Shown here piece after piece: positions 32,461 through 44,205 of a DNA stretch of 64,000 nt (the first letter of the stretch is position 1; each line of letters starts with the position of its first letter). The stretch covers positions 1,761,001 to 1,825,000 of the forward strand of contig JAUTXW010000598.1 of assembly GCA_030620095.1 (NCBI GenBank). Direction: 5' to 3'. This DNA is from Kuschelorhynchus macadamiae. Taxonomy: Eukaryota > Arthropoda > Insecta > Coleoptera > Curculionidae. The position numbers were made by a program, and so were the translations under genes. A model generated the notes under the pieces. The model had not been told where the DNA came from. It saw only the letters and a list, made by a program, of their open reading frames with translations, and ran no database searches.

Positions 32461-32933
32461 CTTTAGAAGCCACACCAATAATATTAATAAACATAGCACG
32501 TATACTAGAAGACTGAATTTACTTCGAATAGACAGCCCATCGGATACAAATAAATTAACCACATCAATCCGGTTATCAACTATTATTTTTCATGAAACAA
32601 AAAGGACTGTTTGTATAACGTGTATATTATCCAAAATTAGAGCTTTCGACTAACTAGTCATCATCAATGCTACTTACAAATAACTACATCGAGTACTAAA
32701 ACCCTTCAATTATAAAGATGGTGGATAAGGCCAAAAAGCCGAAAAGAAAATGGTTGAATCGAACGATATACTTACTCGTCAGTGAACAAATTAAAAGATA
32801 CATGGTTCTAAAATCAATGCCCTTAAAAGCTTTTTACATGTAACAAAAACAAAAGTTGAACATCAAATTACATTAAAAAAAATATATTGCATAAAAAGCA
32901 TTCATATTTACGGAGGTATGATGAAACAGAGAA
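32461..32933. other. D2HGDH intron next to nested hAT stack
   Basis: AT-rich intron start. No gene or repeat recognised up to the ATGGGTGA duplication at 32934. Confidence 0.5.
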
Positions 32934-33060
32934 ATGGGTGACAGTGGCGGCTCGGGGGTGAAAGTGAAGTGCAAATGAAGCAAGAAAATATCGCAATAAT
33001 TTTTTTTCCAACATTTTTTTTATATGTGGAAGGGGTAAAAGATTTTTTTACGACTTACCT

Positions 33061-33833
33061 AAACTTTGTATACTAAATCAATTCTCCTATCCTTCATAGC
33101 AGAAAATTTATTTATAACATCCTCATAAAATGGATGAATTGCCCTAATCTCCCCCAGAAATTCCTTTTGAATTGAAATATTGCCTAGAGAAGTAAGTCTT
33201 TCTTGAGATATTGTATTTTTTAAATAAGTTTTTACACGTTTGAGGCAAAAAAACTTCTTTCCACTGAAGCACTTGTCGACGGTATCGTCAAAATAAGGGA
33301 AACACTTTATATGCTTTGGTTAAAATATCTTTATTTTCATTAATTTTTTTCACTTGTTCTTGCAGCGATATATTCCAATTACTATCATTGGCAGAAAAAA
33401 GACCAAGTTCATTTTTAAGTCGTTGACTTTTTGAATATATTTCACCATATAACTGTAACAAATTTTCAAACGGGCCAGTCGGAAAATTTAACAGAATCTT
33501 CCAAACATAAAAATGTAAGTTTTTCACAGTCTTGAAAGCTTAGTGTCATTTCCATTAAACTATGGTCCAATATTTCATAAAAAAGGGTTTTATATAGCAA
33601 GCTCACGTTTGTAATGATTTATTTCTATAATAGAATTTGCTTTATCAAACATGGTATTAAAAAAATGTTCATTTCTTTTTTTACACAGCGCCTCACGACA
33701 GCGTTTTATATTGAATATTCAAAAATTAATGTCAAGCAACTTTTTTGAAGGACGTTAAATAGTATGTCCGTGATTGAGAAAATGTCATTAAACACTAATG
33801 ACAGAAACGTGAATTCAAAATCGTTCATCTCAC
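33061..33833 (-). pseudogene. hAT A transposase, C-terminal part
   Basis: This is the C-terminal third of the outer transposase after the insertion of hAT B. It includes LQLYGEIYSKSQRLKNEL (33440 region), a degenerate dimerisation segment around SVERSFFAS (about 33255) with stops, and a terminal block ending KFSAMKDRRIDLVYKV near 33065. The segment just left of hAT B (SEMNDFEFTFLSLVFNDIFS) continues in frame from the sequence right of hAT B. Confidence 0.75.
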
Positions 33834-33840
33834 TTAAAAA

Positions 33841-36627
33841 CAGTGGCGGCTCGTGCTAATTCAGAAAGGTAGTGCCAGAATGGGATTCAAAATTTTAAAT
33901 CGAATTTAAATTATAAAAATTCGTTTTTTATTACTTACCCTAAATTGGCGACTTCTTAACGTTTAAAAGTTTTTAGGTCTATTGTTACAAAAAATGATAA
34001 ATTAAAAAAAAAACATATTTACACACGCGCACAAAGTTTTTATTATGTTATATTTTTTAAAGTTTTCTGTATATAAAGTCCATTCTTCTTTCTTTTTTCG
34101 TTGCAAAGTTCTCAATTACTTTATTATTAAAATTTTCAATACCATTAACAAAATGTTTTTCTGCAGACAGCATACCTAAAGCACTAAGTCTTTCTTCCTT
34201 CATAGTATTTCTGAGGAAAGTTTTAATCCGTTTTAGCATTGAAAACGAACGCTCTGCTTCAGATGTTGACATCGGTATGGTTATTAAAATACTTAAGAGC
34301 TTAAGAGTTTCTTGAAACGTACACTTTAAACCTTCCTCATTTAACAGAATGGATAGTGGAACAGCTCCAGATGTACTACTTAACTCTTCTCTCTGGTACA
34401 GTATTTGTAACTCAGATTTAAGCCTGTTTTTGTCCAAAAATGAAAATTGTGTGCATGTCTCATTTAAATAGGTCTCAGGAAACTGTCGCTTATAAGTAGA
34501 AAATTTTTCAGACATAAATAAGTTTTTATTTGCAATAATACTGCATCACATATTTCTAAAGCTTCCCGTTTTCTGCTGTCTTCTTCTTCTCCTCGTGATT
34601 TTTTTCTTGTGGGTTCATCAGTTTCTCTCTGGTCTCGTTCAATATCGCTAATAATGCTGTCCATTTGTTCCCGTATATTTTGAATTGCTGCTTCAAAATT
34701 CTCTAAGTCATTTTTAACCTTTACAGAATCGGTGCAGACTTTTTGTAATTGGTTAAAAATAATTTCTACATGCGGCATTATTTTATGGAAAATATTTAGC
34801 CAAAATATAAAATGTTTATCCTGTAGCTTTAATTTGTACCCACTGGCTTGATTAATAGAAGAAGAATCGCGGGAAGTGCTTTCTATAATTTCCATAACTG
34901 TAATCAGGTCTTTTCTATTTTCATACACTGTATGAACAGCTCGCGACTGAAAATTCCAACGTGTTTGGGAAGATCTTGGCAACCTACGATTAATAACCTC
35001 ATCCAAAACTTTTGTCCTTTGAGGAGAAACCGAAAAAAAAGAGCATAATCCAGATAAATTAGAAAAAAATATTCTAGCCTGCTTATTGACAGAACATGCA
35101 CTAGTCATAATTAAATTCATCTGATGTGCATAACAATGAATATAATTTGCAAGTGGATAAGTATCTTTAATAATTTTTTGCACTCCATTTAATCCTCCAC
35201 TCATAACAGACGCACCATCATAGCTTTGAGCTATTAATTTATTTGGATTATGTTTTAATATTGGATTTAAAACATTTAAAATACATTCGGCGATTGATTT
35301 GGCGTCGTGGCCATTGAGTACAAAAAATCTCCAAAATCTTTCAACAGGTCTTCCTTTACATAAATATCTAAAAATAATAACTAATTGAAACTCACAAGCT
35401 ACATCCGTCGTTTCATCGGCAATCACGGCAATAAAAGGTGAATTTTCTATCTCTTTTCTCACTTCTTCATGATAAATTTCCAGCATGCACTCAAGCAGTT
35501 CATTTTGGGTTGTTTTTGAAGTACCTTTAAAAACGTTGGAACTTTGAATATGAACCTTCAGTTCGTTGTCTAATTCAGCGCTAAAATTTACCAACTCCCT
35601 AAATATGCCTCTGTTTTCCGAATTTTCCGTTTCATTATGACCCCTTAAGGCTAATTCAAATGCTCCACAAAACCTTATACAATTAATAATTTTATTTAAA
35701 ACATATCGATTCTTATCCACTTGATGATTATGTTTAATTAGAGCATCTCGATAAGCCGAGTTTAACTGAGTTTTTATATTTAACTTCCCAAGCATAGAAA
35801 AACTAAAAACATTATTCATATGCACTTTAGATTTTTCATGGGTTTTCATTTTATCCCATATATGGGTAAGATCGTCAGTACCTTTCTTTGACCAAGTCTC
35901 GTCACCTCCAAACAACACACATACGAAACAAAATAGTTTATTAACTTTTTCACAGCCACATATCCAATTGTTTTTATCATAAATAGTTTTATTAAATTTA
36001 CGACAACGCGATTTTTCTCCACTACCACTTTGTTTTTCAGTTTTTAAATCGGGTATTGGCCGGCCTAATTCTTTAATTTGTAGTTTTTCTTCAAGCGAAA
36101 AACCACTAAAAGAGTTTTTTAAAATGTCAATTTTATTCATTTTCGTTTAAAAAAGAAAATTATACACTATCTGCTAAGAAAATAAATATTAATTTTTAAT
36201 TAAAACAAAACCAGCAAACAAAAACGCACTAAACTGAACTCGACTGAACTATTGCGCCCGGCACAAATTATCAATAGGTTTTCTTATTTAATACACAGGA
36301 AAATTTTTAGCATCGCGTTTTCTTTGTCGCTCACATGAAACGCTGGTAAAGTTTATCTCTTTTTATTGGTGCCTATTAAGAAATGGATCGGGATGATGAC
36401 GCTGCATGCTGTCGGTTGCCTGCCCTGCAGGCGGTCGTGAATGCATCGTTTCTTGTGCGCGGTTGTCACTTCATATAATTTATATTAAAAAAATAATAAA
36501 AAACTATGAAATGAAATTAGAAAATATTTTGAAGCATGAAAAATAGGTAAATGCTAAATAGGTATGTTTTTGCATAAAAATACGGTAGTGCCATGGCTCT
36601 GTGGCACTACCTCATGAGCCGCCACTG
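33841..36627 (-). mobile_element. Inner hAT element B, complete ends
   Basis: Left end CAGTGGCGGCTCGTG at 33841, inverse right end CATGAGCCGCCACTG at 36627, followed in both arms by a GGTAGTGCCA motif. The 8-bp flanks are CTTAAAAA (33833-33840) and CCTAAAAA (36628-36635), a target duplication with one later mutation. Length 2787 bp. It interrupts the transposase of hAT A. Confidence 0.93.
34057..36140 (-). pseudogene. hAT B transposase, one frameshift
   Basis: Frame 36140-34464 (558 codons) holds an N-terminus starting MNKIDILKNSF, a TTF-type zinc finger (WICGCEKVNKLFCFVCVLF) and the DUF4371 core with IADETTDVACEF (first Asp) and QSYDGASVMSGGLNG (second Asp). Frame 34515-34057 continues with the dimerisation domain, LLSILITIPMSTSEAERSFS, whose AER glutamate is the third catalytic residue. 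A one-base shift near 34500-34520 separates them. The triad is intact, so this copy is one small indel from an open frame and is the best-preserved hAT in the window. Confidence 0.9.
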
Positions 36628-36635
36628 CCTAAAAA

Positions 36636-37394
36636 TCCTTTCGCAAGGCGGATCGATTTTTTATCAAATTTGTCACAGTTTGTAATAAATTCAAAGACGT
36701 CTTTAATTTATTCCAGTTTTGAACAATCGCATTTACTAACTTCGAATCTGAAGACCAACGAGTTTTTGTAATTGTTGATATACGCCTCGTAGATGCAGAT
36801 GTAAGAGCATACGTTCGTTTGACTGAGTGATGAAAAAATGAGGGAATACCACTAAGGCTTGCAAAAAAAATTCGACATTTAGAGATATTTTTAAATTTTG
36901 CTGCATCACAAGGTTAAGACAATGAACAAATACAGCCTGGGGCGCTTTTTTTTTTTTTTTTTTTTTTTTTTGAAGGCCATTTAGATGGCCAGACTTCACA
37001 CTTGCGCCATCGTAACATTGCCCTATTAATTTATGTTTATAGTCAAATTGGTTCAAAATGTGATCTAATAGAGAATATAAATTCACCGACGTTCTATCGG
37101 AGCTGACATTATAAAATCCTAAGAATCTTTCGACTACTGAACCTTCTGAATTAACGTTTTCTTAAAATTATGAAGCACTGGGAGGTTTGCGTAATATCAG
37201 TGGTGAACACAGAAAAAAACTGTGTGTTCATTATTTCATTCAATTAGTTCGTTTTAAATAGTTTTCGAGTCACCAATAAAAACATTTTTAATTTTTTCAT
37301 GATGATCTTTTAATTCTTGGGAACTTCTCGATATTAATAAACCTAAAAGCTTTTTAAAATTCTCCCTGTTTATTGACTCGCTGCTCTCATCATG
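36636..37394 (-). pseudogene. hAT A transposase, DUF4371 core part
   Basis: Between the two inner elements lies the catalytic core of the outer transposase: RGHDESSESINRENFKKLLG (37400-37340), and IGQCYDGASVKSGHLNGLQ (about 36990) with the second Asp. A poly-lysine artefact from a 27-base T run (36951-36977 region) follows, then HCLNLVMQQN and a region ending in CDKFDKKSIRLAKG at 36636. Frameshifts and the T-run expansion make it non-functional. Confidence 0.82.
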
Positions 37395-37402
37395 ACCGCG
37401 AA

Positions 37403-39043
37403 CCGGGGCGTGCGGTGAAATTTTAAGAAAGGGAATCAATTTTTAGAAACTTACCTATTTGTAATGTAATTAGATTCTTCGATCATTTTTTGCAAATTCG
37501 TCAATGAAGTCATCATGAAAACGTCAATGCTCCGACATATTTTGGAGAAGTTTATTTTCAATGGACAACAGACTGGGATAAAACTAAATTTAATTTATGA
37601 GCAAAACAATAGACAAACACAGCACTTGGGAAAGTTTCTCGAACTTTAGCTTGCAGACCCCCTAATTGTCCTGCCATCACTGCAGCTCCATCATAGGTTT
37701 GAGCAATTATTTTTTTCTCTCCATTAATTTCTTTAGTAACGTTATAAACTACGGTATATAATGCATCTGCTGTACGATTTTGGGACACATTCTTAAAACC
37801 TAAAAATCGCTCTTGAATACTTCCGTCTGTTTTAACGTAGCGTATTACTATAGATAATTGGCTAAAATTAGTGATATTAGTTGTTTTGTCCAGAACAATG
37901 GCAATGAACCGCGCCTCGCCAATCTCCTGCTTAATTCTTTTTAAAATAATGGTTGCAACAGCGGAAATTAAATCATTCTGGATTCGATTCGACGTCCCGC
38001 GAAAATCGCTAGACTGCTCTAAATGATTTTTTAAGCAATCATCATATTTAGCCATTAAACTAAGTAAATCTTGAAAATGTCCTCTATTTGAAGAAACCCT
38101 TGTTTCGTCATGTCCTCTAAATCCCAATTCGTGCTGTCCGAGAAAACAAATAATATCGATAAGTCTTCTTAATATTTGCCTATTTTTATCGTCTAGTTCA
38201 TTGTGTTGGCGGTGACTAATTTCCAACTTTTTATTAAGGGCGTGTTCAATTCTGGTTTTGCCGAAGACTTTTTCTTTTATGACGGCCTGTAAATGGGCTT
38301 TGGACATAATGTGTCTTTTTACAGCTTTATGGAAATTGTTTAAATCGGAAAAACCAGTTTTATTCCAGAGACTTTTTTCATTTTCAAAAAGTAAACATGG
38401 CCAACAAAATAATTTACTTATATTTTCACACTCTGTTAGCCATTTAAATTGTTCGTATTGTTTTTCCGGATAAAAATGTCTAATACAGTTTTTCATTTTT
38501 GTGGTTAAATTTTTCATAGGCGGTTTTGCCCTTCCTTTGGAAATTATTTGAAGCTTATCAGCAAAGTTTAATGTTGAAAATTCCTTTATCATTAAGACAC
38601 ACCACACATTCACACACACTCTTCCTACTAGATTCTCCAACATTTTCAACGTTATTACCGACAGCCGAAGTTGACGGTATTTGCATATACACGTCCGTAT
38701 TATTGTTTTCCATATTGCACCATGCACGACGCGACGTACGTATCACACAACACACGGATAGCCGTTCAAAAAAAGAACCTACTCCAACGATAGCTTCCGC
38801 CACCACTTAAAAGTTCAATAACCTCTGGCTCGATTCACAGGAAATCAAGTATACAGGACTTGGCTGCAGAGAAGCTTGCGGCCCGCATTTATTATGGGCT
38901 TGATAATTAAGATACTATTTTAGCATTTTTAATGTAAACTAAATTAATGATTTCCTATTTCAAAAATTACATTTTAGAAGATGTTTTGTAATTTTTTTTG
39001 GGGAAGCACTGGTTCCCTTGCTTCCATGGACTGCACGCCCCTG
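37403..39043 (-). mobile_element. Inner hAT element C, internally deleted
   Basis: Left end CCGGGGCGTGCGGTG at 37403 and inverse right end GGACTGCACGCCCCTG at 39043. A perfect 8-bp duplication ACCGCGAA (37395-37402 and 39044-39051). Length 1641 bp. Compared with the sister copy starting at 62058 it lacks about 0.67 kb that would hold the transposase C-terminus; the join is at about 37570. It interrupts hAT A inside the FRGHDES motif. Confidence 0.92.
37558..38712 (-). pseudogene. hAT C transposase, N-terminal half
   Basis: The likely start is the ATG at 38712 (MENNNTDVYMQIPSTSAVGN). Near 38600 frame shifts to the long frame containing a TTF-type zinc finger (LFCWPCLLFENEKSLWNK), FRGHDETRVSSNRGHFQDLL and the DUF4371 start, with VLDKTTNITNFSQL (first Asp, usually followed by Glu) and AQTYDGAAVMAGQLGG (second Asp). 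After HKLNLVLSQS the frame runs into the deletion junction, so the third catalytic residue and the dimerisation domain are missing. Confidence 0.87.
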
Positions 39044-39051
39044 ACCGCGAA

Positions 39052-39480
39052 AGACTAACTCTTGTTTTGCAAGGTACAAAAACTGCGTCAATTACCAAGC
39101 ACATAAATAGTCTATTTAATCGGACGTTTTCGTTAAAATGTATTTTATATAGTTTAGCATTTTCTTTTAAAATGTCAGTTATAATGCTTTGATTTTTACA
39201 AATGTTTTTAGCATTAATTCGTATTTTAAATGCTCCGCCGAGTCTTCATGTTTATGTAAAGAGCTTCATATATTTAACATACCTGCAAATCCTTCCTTAT
39301 TCCACACTGAATATTTATTGGAAACTAGTAAACAAGGCCAGCAAAACAATTTATGTAATATTTGACTACTACATAACCATTTGTACGCCGAAAACCAGGA
39401 TGACGATTAAAACTTTGATCTTGTTCCTTCCATCGATTAAATGGAGTTTCCAACAAAATGCAAACGGGATTCATCAATGA
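39052..39480 (-). pseudogene. hAT A transposase, N-terminal remnant
   Basis: Right of hAT C the minus strand carries the upstream part of the outer transposase. It has LAKQELV, continuing directly into FRGHDES across the insert, and further out a zinc-finger block HKLFCWPCLLVSNKYSVWNK (about 39350-39290). Stops interrupt the rest. From 39480 to 40032 no coding is seen; this is the 5' untranslated and terminal region of hAT A. Confidence 0.72.
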
Positions 39481-40360
39481 TTGTAAATTAATAAACCCGA
39501 CACCAAATAAAGTTGTAACACCATAAATAAATATAACACAAAACAGTCAAGTAAACTGCAAAGGAACTAACCGGTTGCAGCGAAATCCACGAAAATAAAA
39601 GTAAACAACCACCCCAAACTGAACGACACGTGGGTGTAGTGTACTGTGTTAATAATTCACCGAGAGCGTTGTATGGCGCTGGTTAACATTAATCTTCTAT
39701 GCGGTCGACGTCATCCCGAACCCGTTGTCATGGCAACTTAGTAGGAAAATCGTAAACTAAACATAGCACCTCCAGCAAAGTCGTAGCGGTTTGCGCCACT
39801 GTTATAGTTGATATAACAAAGTTCGATTGAAAGTTTTAAAAAGAAATGCCGCCAACGGTCAAGTAAAATATTTATTCGAGATGTACAGTTTATTTTTTGT
39901 CAATTAGGTGAACAAATTAATGTAAAAACTTAAATTTTAAGAGATATATAATAAATATAGTTAGATGTTTGCTTGTTTATTTTTTTCTGGTAAGCTGGCA
40001 CTTCACTTACTTCACCTGAATAGCCTCCACTGATGGGTGAATTTCTTTAACAAAATGCAAAAAAATGACAGTCAACAGGGTTGCCAAATCTACATAAAAT
40101 GACAGCAACTATAACTGTTCAAAAAAATGTGATAATATAGAAATGCTTATGTGTCATCGTCATCAAAAGTAACTGGGACAAAAATGACCCATTTTACTCT
40201 CCTGAACTATTATTCCAAGTTAACCTAGAATGACAATGCCAAAGTTAACCTATGATTGGAATGTTAAAGTAATTTTTTTATTTTGACACTGTCTTTTGAT
40301 TTAAAAGGAATATATCTTTGTTTGAAAGCAAATACCTAATTTGTCCACGTTTTATACATC

Positions 40361-40790
40361 ATGCCGAAGCTAACAGAGGTACAAAAGTCAATAACTTTTG
40401 CTCGACTTCGGGATAAAAAAAAATTAGAGAAATTGCAGTAGAAGTGCATGTAAGCAAAAACATCGTTTTGTTAGCCAAGCAAAAAATCGCAGAATATGTT
40501 GGTATCAATGAGAGACCAAATGCGGGACGTCCAAAAGTTTCAACACCGAATCAAAACCATGAATTGATGCAGTTCCTTAGAAACGATCCTTTTCAAATAG
40601 CAGTAAAGGCTAAAGAAGAAATCAATTTCCCAAGTCCTGCAAATACTGCAAGAACGACACAGTTATCAAACCTAAGGAATCACGCTGTTTCTAATAAAAT
40701 ATTCCTTACAGAATTTAATAAGCAAAGGAGGTTGCAATTTGTAAGGGAATAAGAAAACTTTTTAATCATGCCATAATGGAACACTGCGCT
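40361..40790 (+). pseudogene. Tc1 transposase, N-terminal part
   Basis: Starts MPKLTEVQKSITFARLRDKK at the ATG at 40361, shifts frame in an A run near 40420, then continues REIAVEVHVSKNIVL (helix-turn-helix), GRPKVSTPNQNHELMQFL and LTEFNKQRRLQFVREYEN. The first catalytic Asp region after 40760 is too degraded to read. The next part, RYTRKINQSGRFSANICG, ends at the insertion point 40886. Confidence 0.75.
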
Positions 40791-41237
40791 TGTATAAACC
40801 TGTTGAGATAAGGTATCATGAGAGATATACACGCAAAATAAACCAGAGTGGTCGTTTTTCTGCAAACATTTGCGGTTAGATAAGTAAAGTGCGGGACACG
40901 AAAGAAAAACGGGCGGTCCTTAAAATAAAGGTTCATAGTCTTAAGAAAGCGGAAAAGTTAACTTTTTGTACGCAAATAAATTTTATGTTATTTTATTTGT
41001 TGTAATAGTTTGCCGCTTTACCTATAAAGTGCGCCAGCTAAGCGGTACGGAAAATTAATCGAGGATTTAGTAAATTTCGCACTGGTCCACTTGTAATTGG
41101 GATGTGCCTAGAGTTTCCATGCACTTGCCGCTAGAAGGTTCAAGCTGTTTCCAGTGGCGCCTATACATTTCGAGCATTTGTTTTCATTTTTATATAAATG
41201 CGTTGCGTTGAATTTGAATTATTATTTCGAAATAAAG

Positions 41238-42051
41238 ATGGCGAGGAAAAACAATTCGAAGCGGTGCACGTGAAGTTATTGCGAGCGTTATAGAGGCCTG
41301 TTGTACTAGAGAAGCTGAAAATAATAGTTTGACTATTCAAAATCGAACAGAACGCACTGCATTTTACACTGGTGTTTTGGAAAGTATTGTAAGAAAAATT
41401 CAAAGAGAACATAATGGTCGTTCCTGTTCTACTTCACCTTTAAAATCGTCTGGTAAGAAAAGACCCCGATTATCATACAAAGATAAAATTGACAATGGTG
41501 ATTTTCAAGTAATTCGACGAACAATAGAGGATTTTCATATAAACTTGAAGAAGATTCCGACCTGCAAACCCCTACTTCGTGCTGTAAAGAACAAAATAGA
41601 TTTTCCGTACGGTTATAAAACCTTAAATCGGCTTGGCTTTTACGATCAAATGCTGGTTCAGAAGCCGGATTTGTTCCAGCTGTTGGAGACTACCATGGAC
41701 AGATGAATAGAGATAATTTTGAAAATTGAACTTGCATGGGCAGAAGTAAAAAAATATATTCGAGATCGCAACACCGGTGACCTTTCAATTAAAGATTTAA
41801 ATAAAATAACATTAGAAACGATTGACTCAATATCGGCTGAAAATTGGAAATCGTATGCTAAACATGTTCGTTCTATTGAAGATAAATACTGGGAAGTAGA
41901 TGGCAAAATTGAAACTGTTATTGATGATTTAGTTATCACACTGGGATATTCAAGTAGTGACGATGAAACCTCATCATTTTCAGAGGAAGGCAACGATTTA
42001 GAAGGAATCGAACCATTAGAATCACAGCCGTCAATCTCAAAAATGGCTTAG
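41238..42051 (+). pseudogene. DDE_3 transposase, internally deleted copy
   Basis: Starts at the ATG at 41238 (MARKNNS, with a short deletion against MASKRGKTIRSG of copy 2). It continues with the helix-turn-helix segment (NRTERTAFYTGVLESIVRKI), then the linker and NRLGFYDQ. One deletion jumps to the AGSEAG region, and another from MNRDNFE to the last catalytic region, reading IELAWAEVKKYIRD. The residue equivalent to the catalytic NPIE glutamate is Glu (GAA) here. The end, SISKMA, reaches TAG at 42049. With the first two catalytic Asp motifs gone it cannot be active. Confidence 0.82.
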
Positions 42052-42204
42052 TTTTTTTTATATATTTTGTAAAATTGTTCATAAAGTAGCTGTCAATAAA
42101 CTGCTTCAAAATAATTAATTTTCTGTTCAATATCGGGTGTCAAAAAGTATCTAATATTGCAATTAATATTTGAAAAACTACAGAACTCATATTTTTCCAA
42201 AATT

Positions 42205-42920
42205 AACACAAGGGGAGCCAGCACTGATTCCAGTGAACAAGATTTATCAAAATTTTAACCTTATGCAGTTCGACTTGGGCTATTCGGGTATAACAAAAGT
42301 GACCGTTTGTCTCCGTCTGTCATATTACTTTGTAAAAAAGTAATATGACAGACTATACAATAAAAAAGTTTAATATGAACCTAAAACTCTTTACTTTGGA
42401 GATACAGGGTTTTAAAAAAACATTTTTTTTAAATCCTAATTCTGATACTATTATAGATAAATAACTGTGTGAAATTTGATACACGTCTTTTATGCCTAAA
42501 AGGGCATTTTTTATTAACAATCAATTTTTGAAATTTCTACCAGTGGCGTGCATATGTAATTAACCTGGGTAAATCCGTATGCTCCATAATGCATAGAAAA
42601 CGTGTATCAAATTTCATGCAGTTATCTGCAATAGCATCAGAATTGGGATGAAAAAAAATGTTTTCTTTTTAAACTTTACCATCCTGTACCTGAAAAGTTA
42701 AGACTTTTAGGACATAAAAACACTCCATTTAACATCAGCACGCAATTAGGAAACGCCCTGTATAGTACTTCACAATGACGGCCCTTGTATAAAGTAATAT
42801 GACAAACGGAGACAGACGGCCACTTTTGGCATACCCGAGTAGCCCAAAGTCGAACTGCATAAATTAAAATTTTGATAAATCTCGTTCACTGGATCTGATG
42901 CTGGCTGCCCTTATAAAATC
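42205..42920. repeat. Inverted repeat arms inside the DDE_3 element
   Basis: About 130 bases at 42213-42345 (CAGCACTGATTCCAGTGAAC start) are repeated in inverse at 42785-42912. Both arms contain ATTTATCAAAATTTTAA, TGCAGTTCGACTT and GTCATATTACTTT. A third copy of the right-arm type lies at 58563-58735. Between the arms are further inverted fragments (GAAATTTGATACACG near 42475 and inverse near 42600). This looks like a fold-back unit at the 3' end of the element. Confidence 0.7.
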
Positions 42921-43209
42921 TGGACTTGTAAATCGTCTATCACTATACTGGGTGGTCTAATAATAAAGTTCGCCGTTTTTGCAACACAAAAGAGATATAG
43001 AAATGCGGTACACGAAAGAAAACAGATAAATACAGATAAAGGTTCATTAAGCATAGTTACATTTTTTAATTATCTGAAGTGCGTATAGTCAAAAAGGAGT
43101 GCCATATAATTTAAAGAACGACGGGACACCACTGGTTAAAAGAGATTTCTTGGCCGACCTTCCTAAACCGATTGACTCCGCCCGGTTTTCTTTCGTATCC
43201 CGCACTTTA

Positions 43210-43640
43210 TCAGGGATCCAGGATTGTGTACAGTGATTGAAGAAAGGCTTAATGCAGATGTTTACTGCAATATACTAGAAAACATTATGTTACCTTCTGT
43301 GAGGCCAGTTTTTGGAGACAACTTTGTATTGCAACATGATTTTTGCCCTATACATAGATCTAGAGTAGTGGAAAATATATTGCGAAATCATAATATCGAA
43401 ACTTTGCCCTAGATTTCAAAAAGCCCTGTTTTAAATCCAATTGAAAAGGTCTAGGGGCAAATGATCAAACAAATTTATAAGGAAGGATTTCGGCCTCGTG
43501 ATCAAGATGATCTTCGATAATCAATCGTTCGAACTTGGAACGAAATAACCCCTGAATATACAAAGACTTGGTCCTAAGCATGCCTCAAAGATTGTGCAAC
43601 CAACGTTATCGAACATAATGACAAAATATTAAGTCTTAGT
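43210..43640 (+). pseudogene. Tc1 transposase, C-terminal part
   Basis: Continues the gene interrupted at 40886: RDPGLCTVIEERLNADVYCN, then FVLQHDFCPIHRSRVV (second catalytic Asp motif, normally QQDNAPxH), and after a stop SPVLNPIEKV (third motif, NPIE) and a C-terminal helix ending near CATNVIEHNDKI. The stop at 43410 and one near 43455 show decay. Confidence 0.75.
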
Positions 43641-44205
43641 TTATGGTTATTAGTGAAAAATTAAAAAGACTTAGCTAACTAAAGTTTAATTTTGTATGAA
43701 AGTTTTTGGTTAGGTTATATTTGTGAAATATCTTTCTTAATTTTACGTCAAAAATATTGGTAATCATGAGTTTTATTTCAATTTTAATTTTAAAAATTTT
43801 GTTGGTCGAAAAGCATAAAAACGTGTGATTGATTACTTTTCATGAGTGGTACTAAAGGTGGGTTTATACAGCAGGTAAAATAAAATAAAAATTAAATTGA
43901 ATTGAGTATTCGGAGGTGGTTTATACAGAACCTAAAATTCATAATTTGACAGGAAAAATCATTTAACAGTTCAAGGGCTAATATGCTGCTGTCCCAGTTA
44001 TATTTGGCGATGATGATTTAAAAGACAAGTTACTGAAATTTGACAAATTATTTTAATTTGTAAAGTTGTGAAAAAAGAAAAACAACCAATAGAAAGTGAC
44101 CGCAAATCTGATTGGAAACTCCGGTATGACGTCATAGCGGGAAAAAGACATTGTTCAAAGATAAGCAATTAAAAGACTGACTTGGCAACCTTGGTTAAAG
44201 GATTC

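Larger units (their letters stand above)
32942..40032 (-). mobile_element. Outer hAT element (A) hosting two further hAT elements
   Basis: Left end CAGTGGCGGCTC at 32942 and inverse right end GCCTCCACTG at 40032. A perfect 8-bp target duplication ATGGGTGA flanks it (32934-32941 and 40033-40040). Subterminal GTGAAGTGC motifs occur in both ends. Without the inserts at 33841-36627 and 37403-39043 (and one target duplication each) it is about 2.65 kb, a normal hAT length. Transposase on the minus strand. Confidence 0.92.
40887..43207 (+). mobile_element. IS630/Tc1-related DDE_3 element, copy 1
   Basis: Left end AAGTGCGGGACACGAAAG at 40887 and inverse right end ending GTATCCCGCACTT at 43207. TA flanks both (40885-40886 and 43208-43209). 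Length 2321 bp. Joining the flanks across one TA gives an uninterrupted stretch of the host Tc1 gene. The transposase inside is reduced by internal deletions relative to copy 2 at 58563-60622. Confidence 0.88.
40077..44205 (+). mobile_element. Tc1-like element split by a DDE_3 element (approximate ends)
   Basis: A Tc1 transposase gene is visible on both sides of the insert at 40887-43207. Outer inverted similarity includes CAGGGTTGCCAAATC near 40077 and the inverse GACTTGGCAACCTTG near 44205, plus AACTGGGACA with nearby TCATCGTCATC at 40155-40180 and inverted near 44000-44020. I could not confirm a TA duplication, so the limits are approximate. Confidence 0.6.

Noticed and set aside
36940..36990. 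Poly-lysine stretch in the outer hAT transposase
   Set aside because: It comes from an expanded T run on the plus strand and interrupts a normal DUF4371 motif, so it is a lesion rather than a domain.
38526..38810. 94-codon plus-strand frame opposite the hAT C N-terminus
   Set aside because: Antisense shadow; the minus strand has the conserved transposase start and zinc finger.
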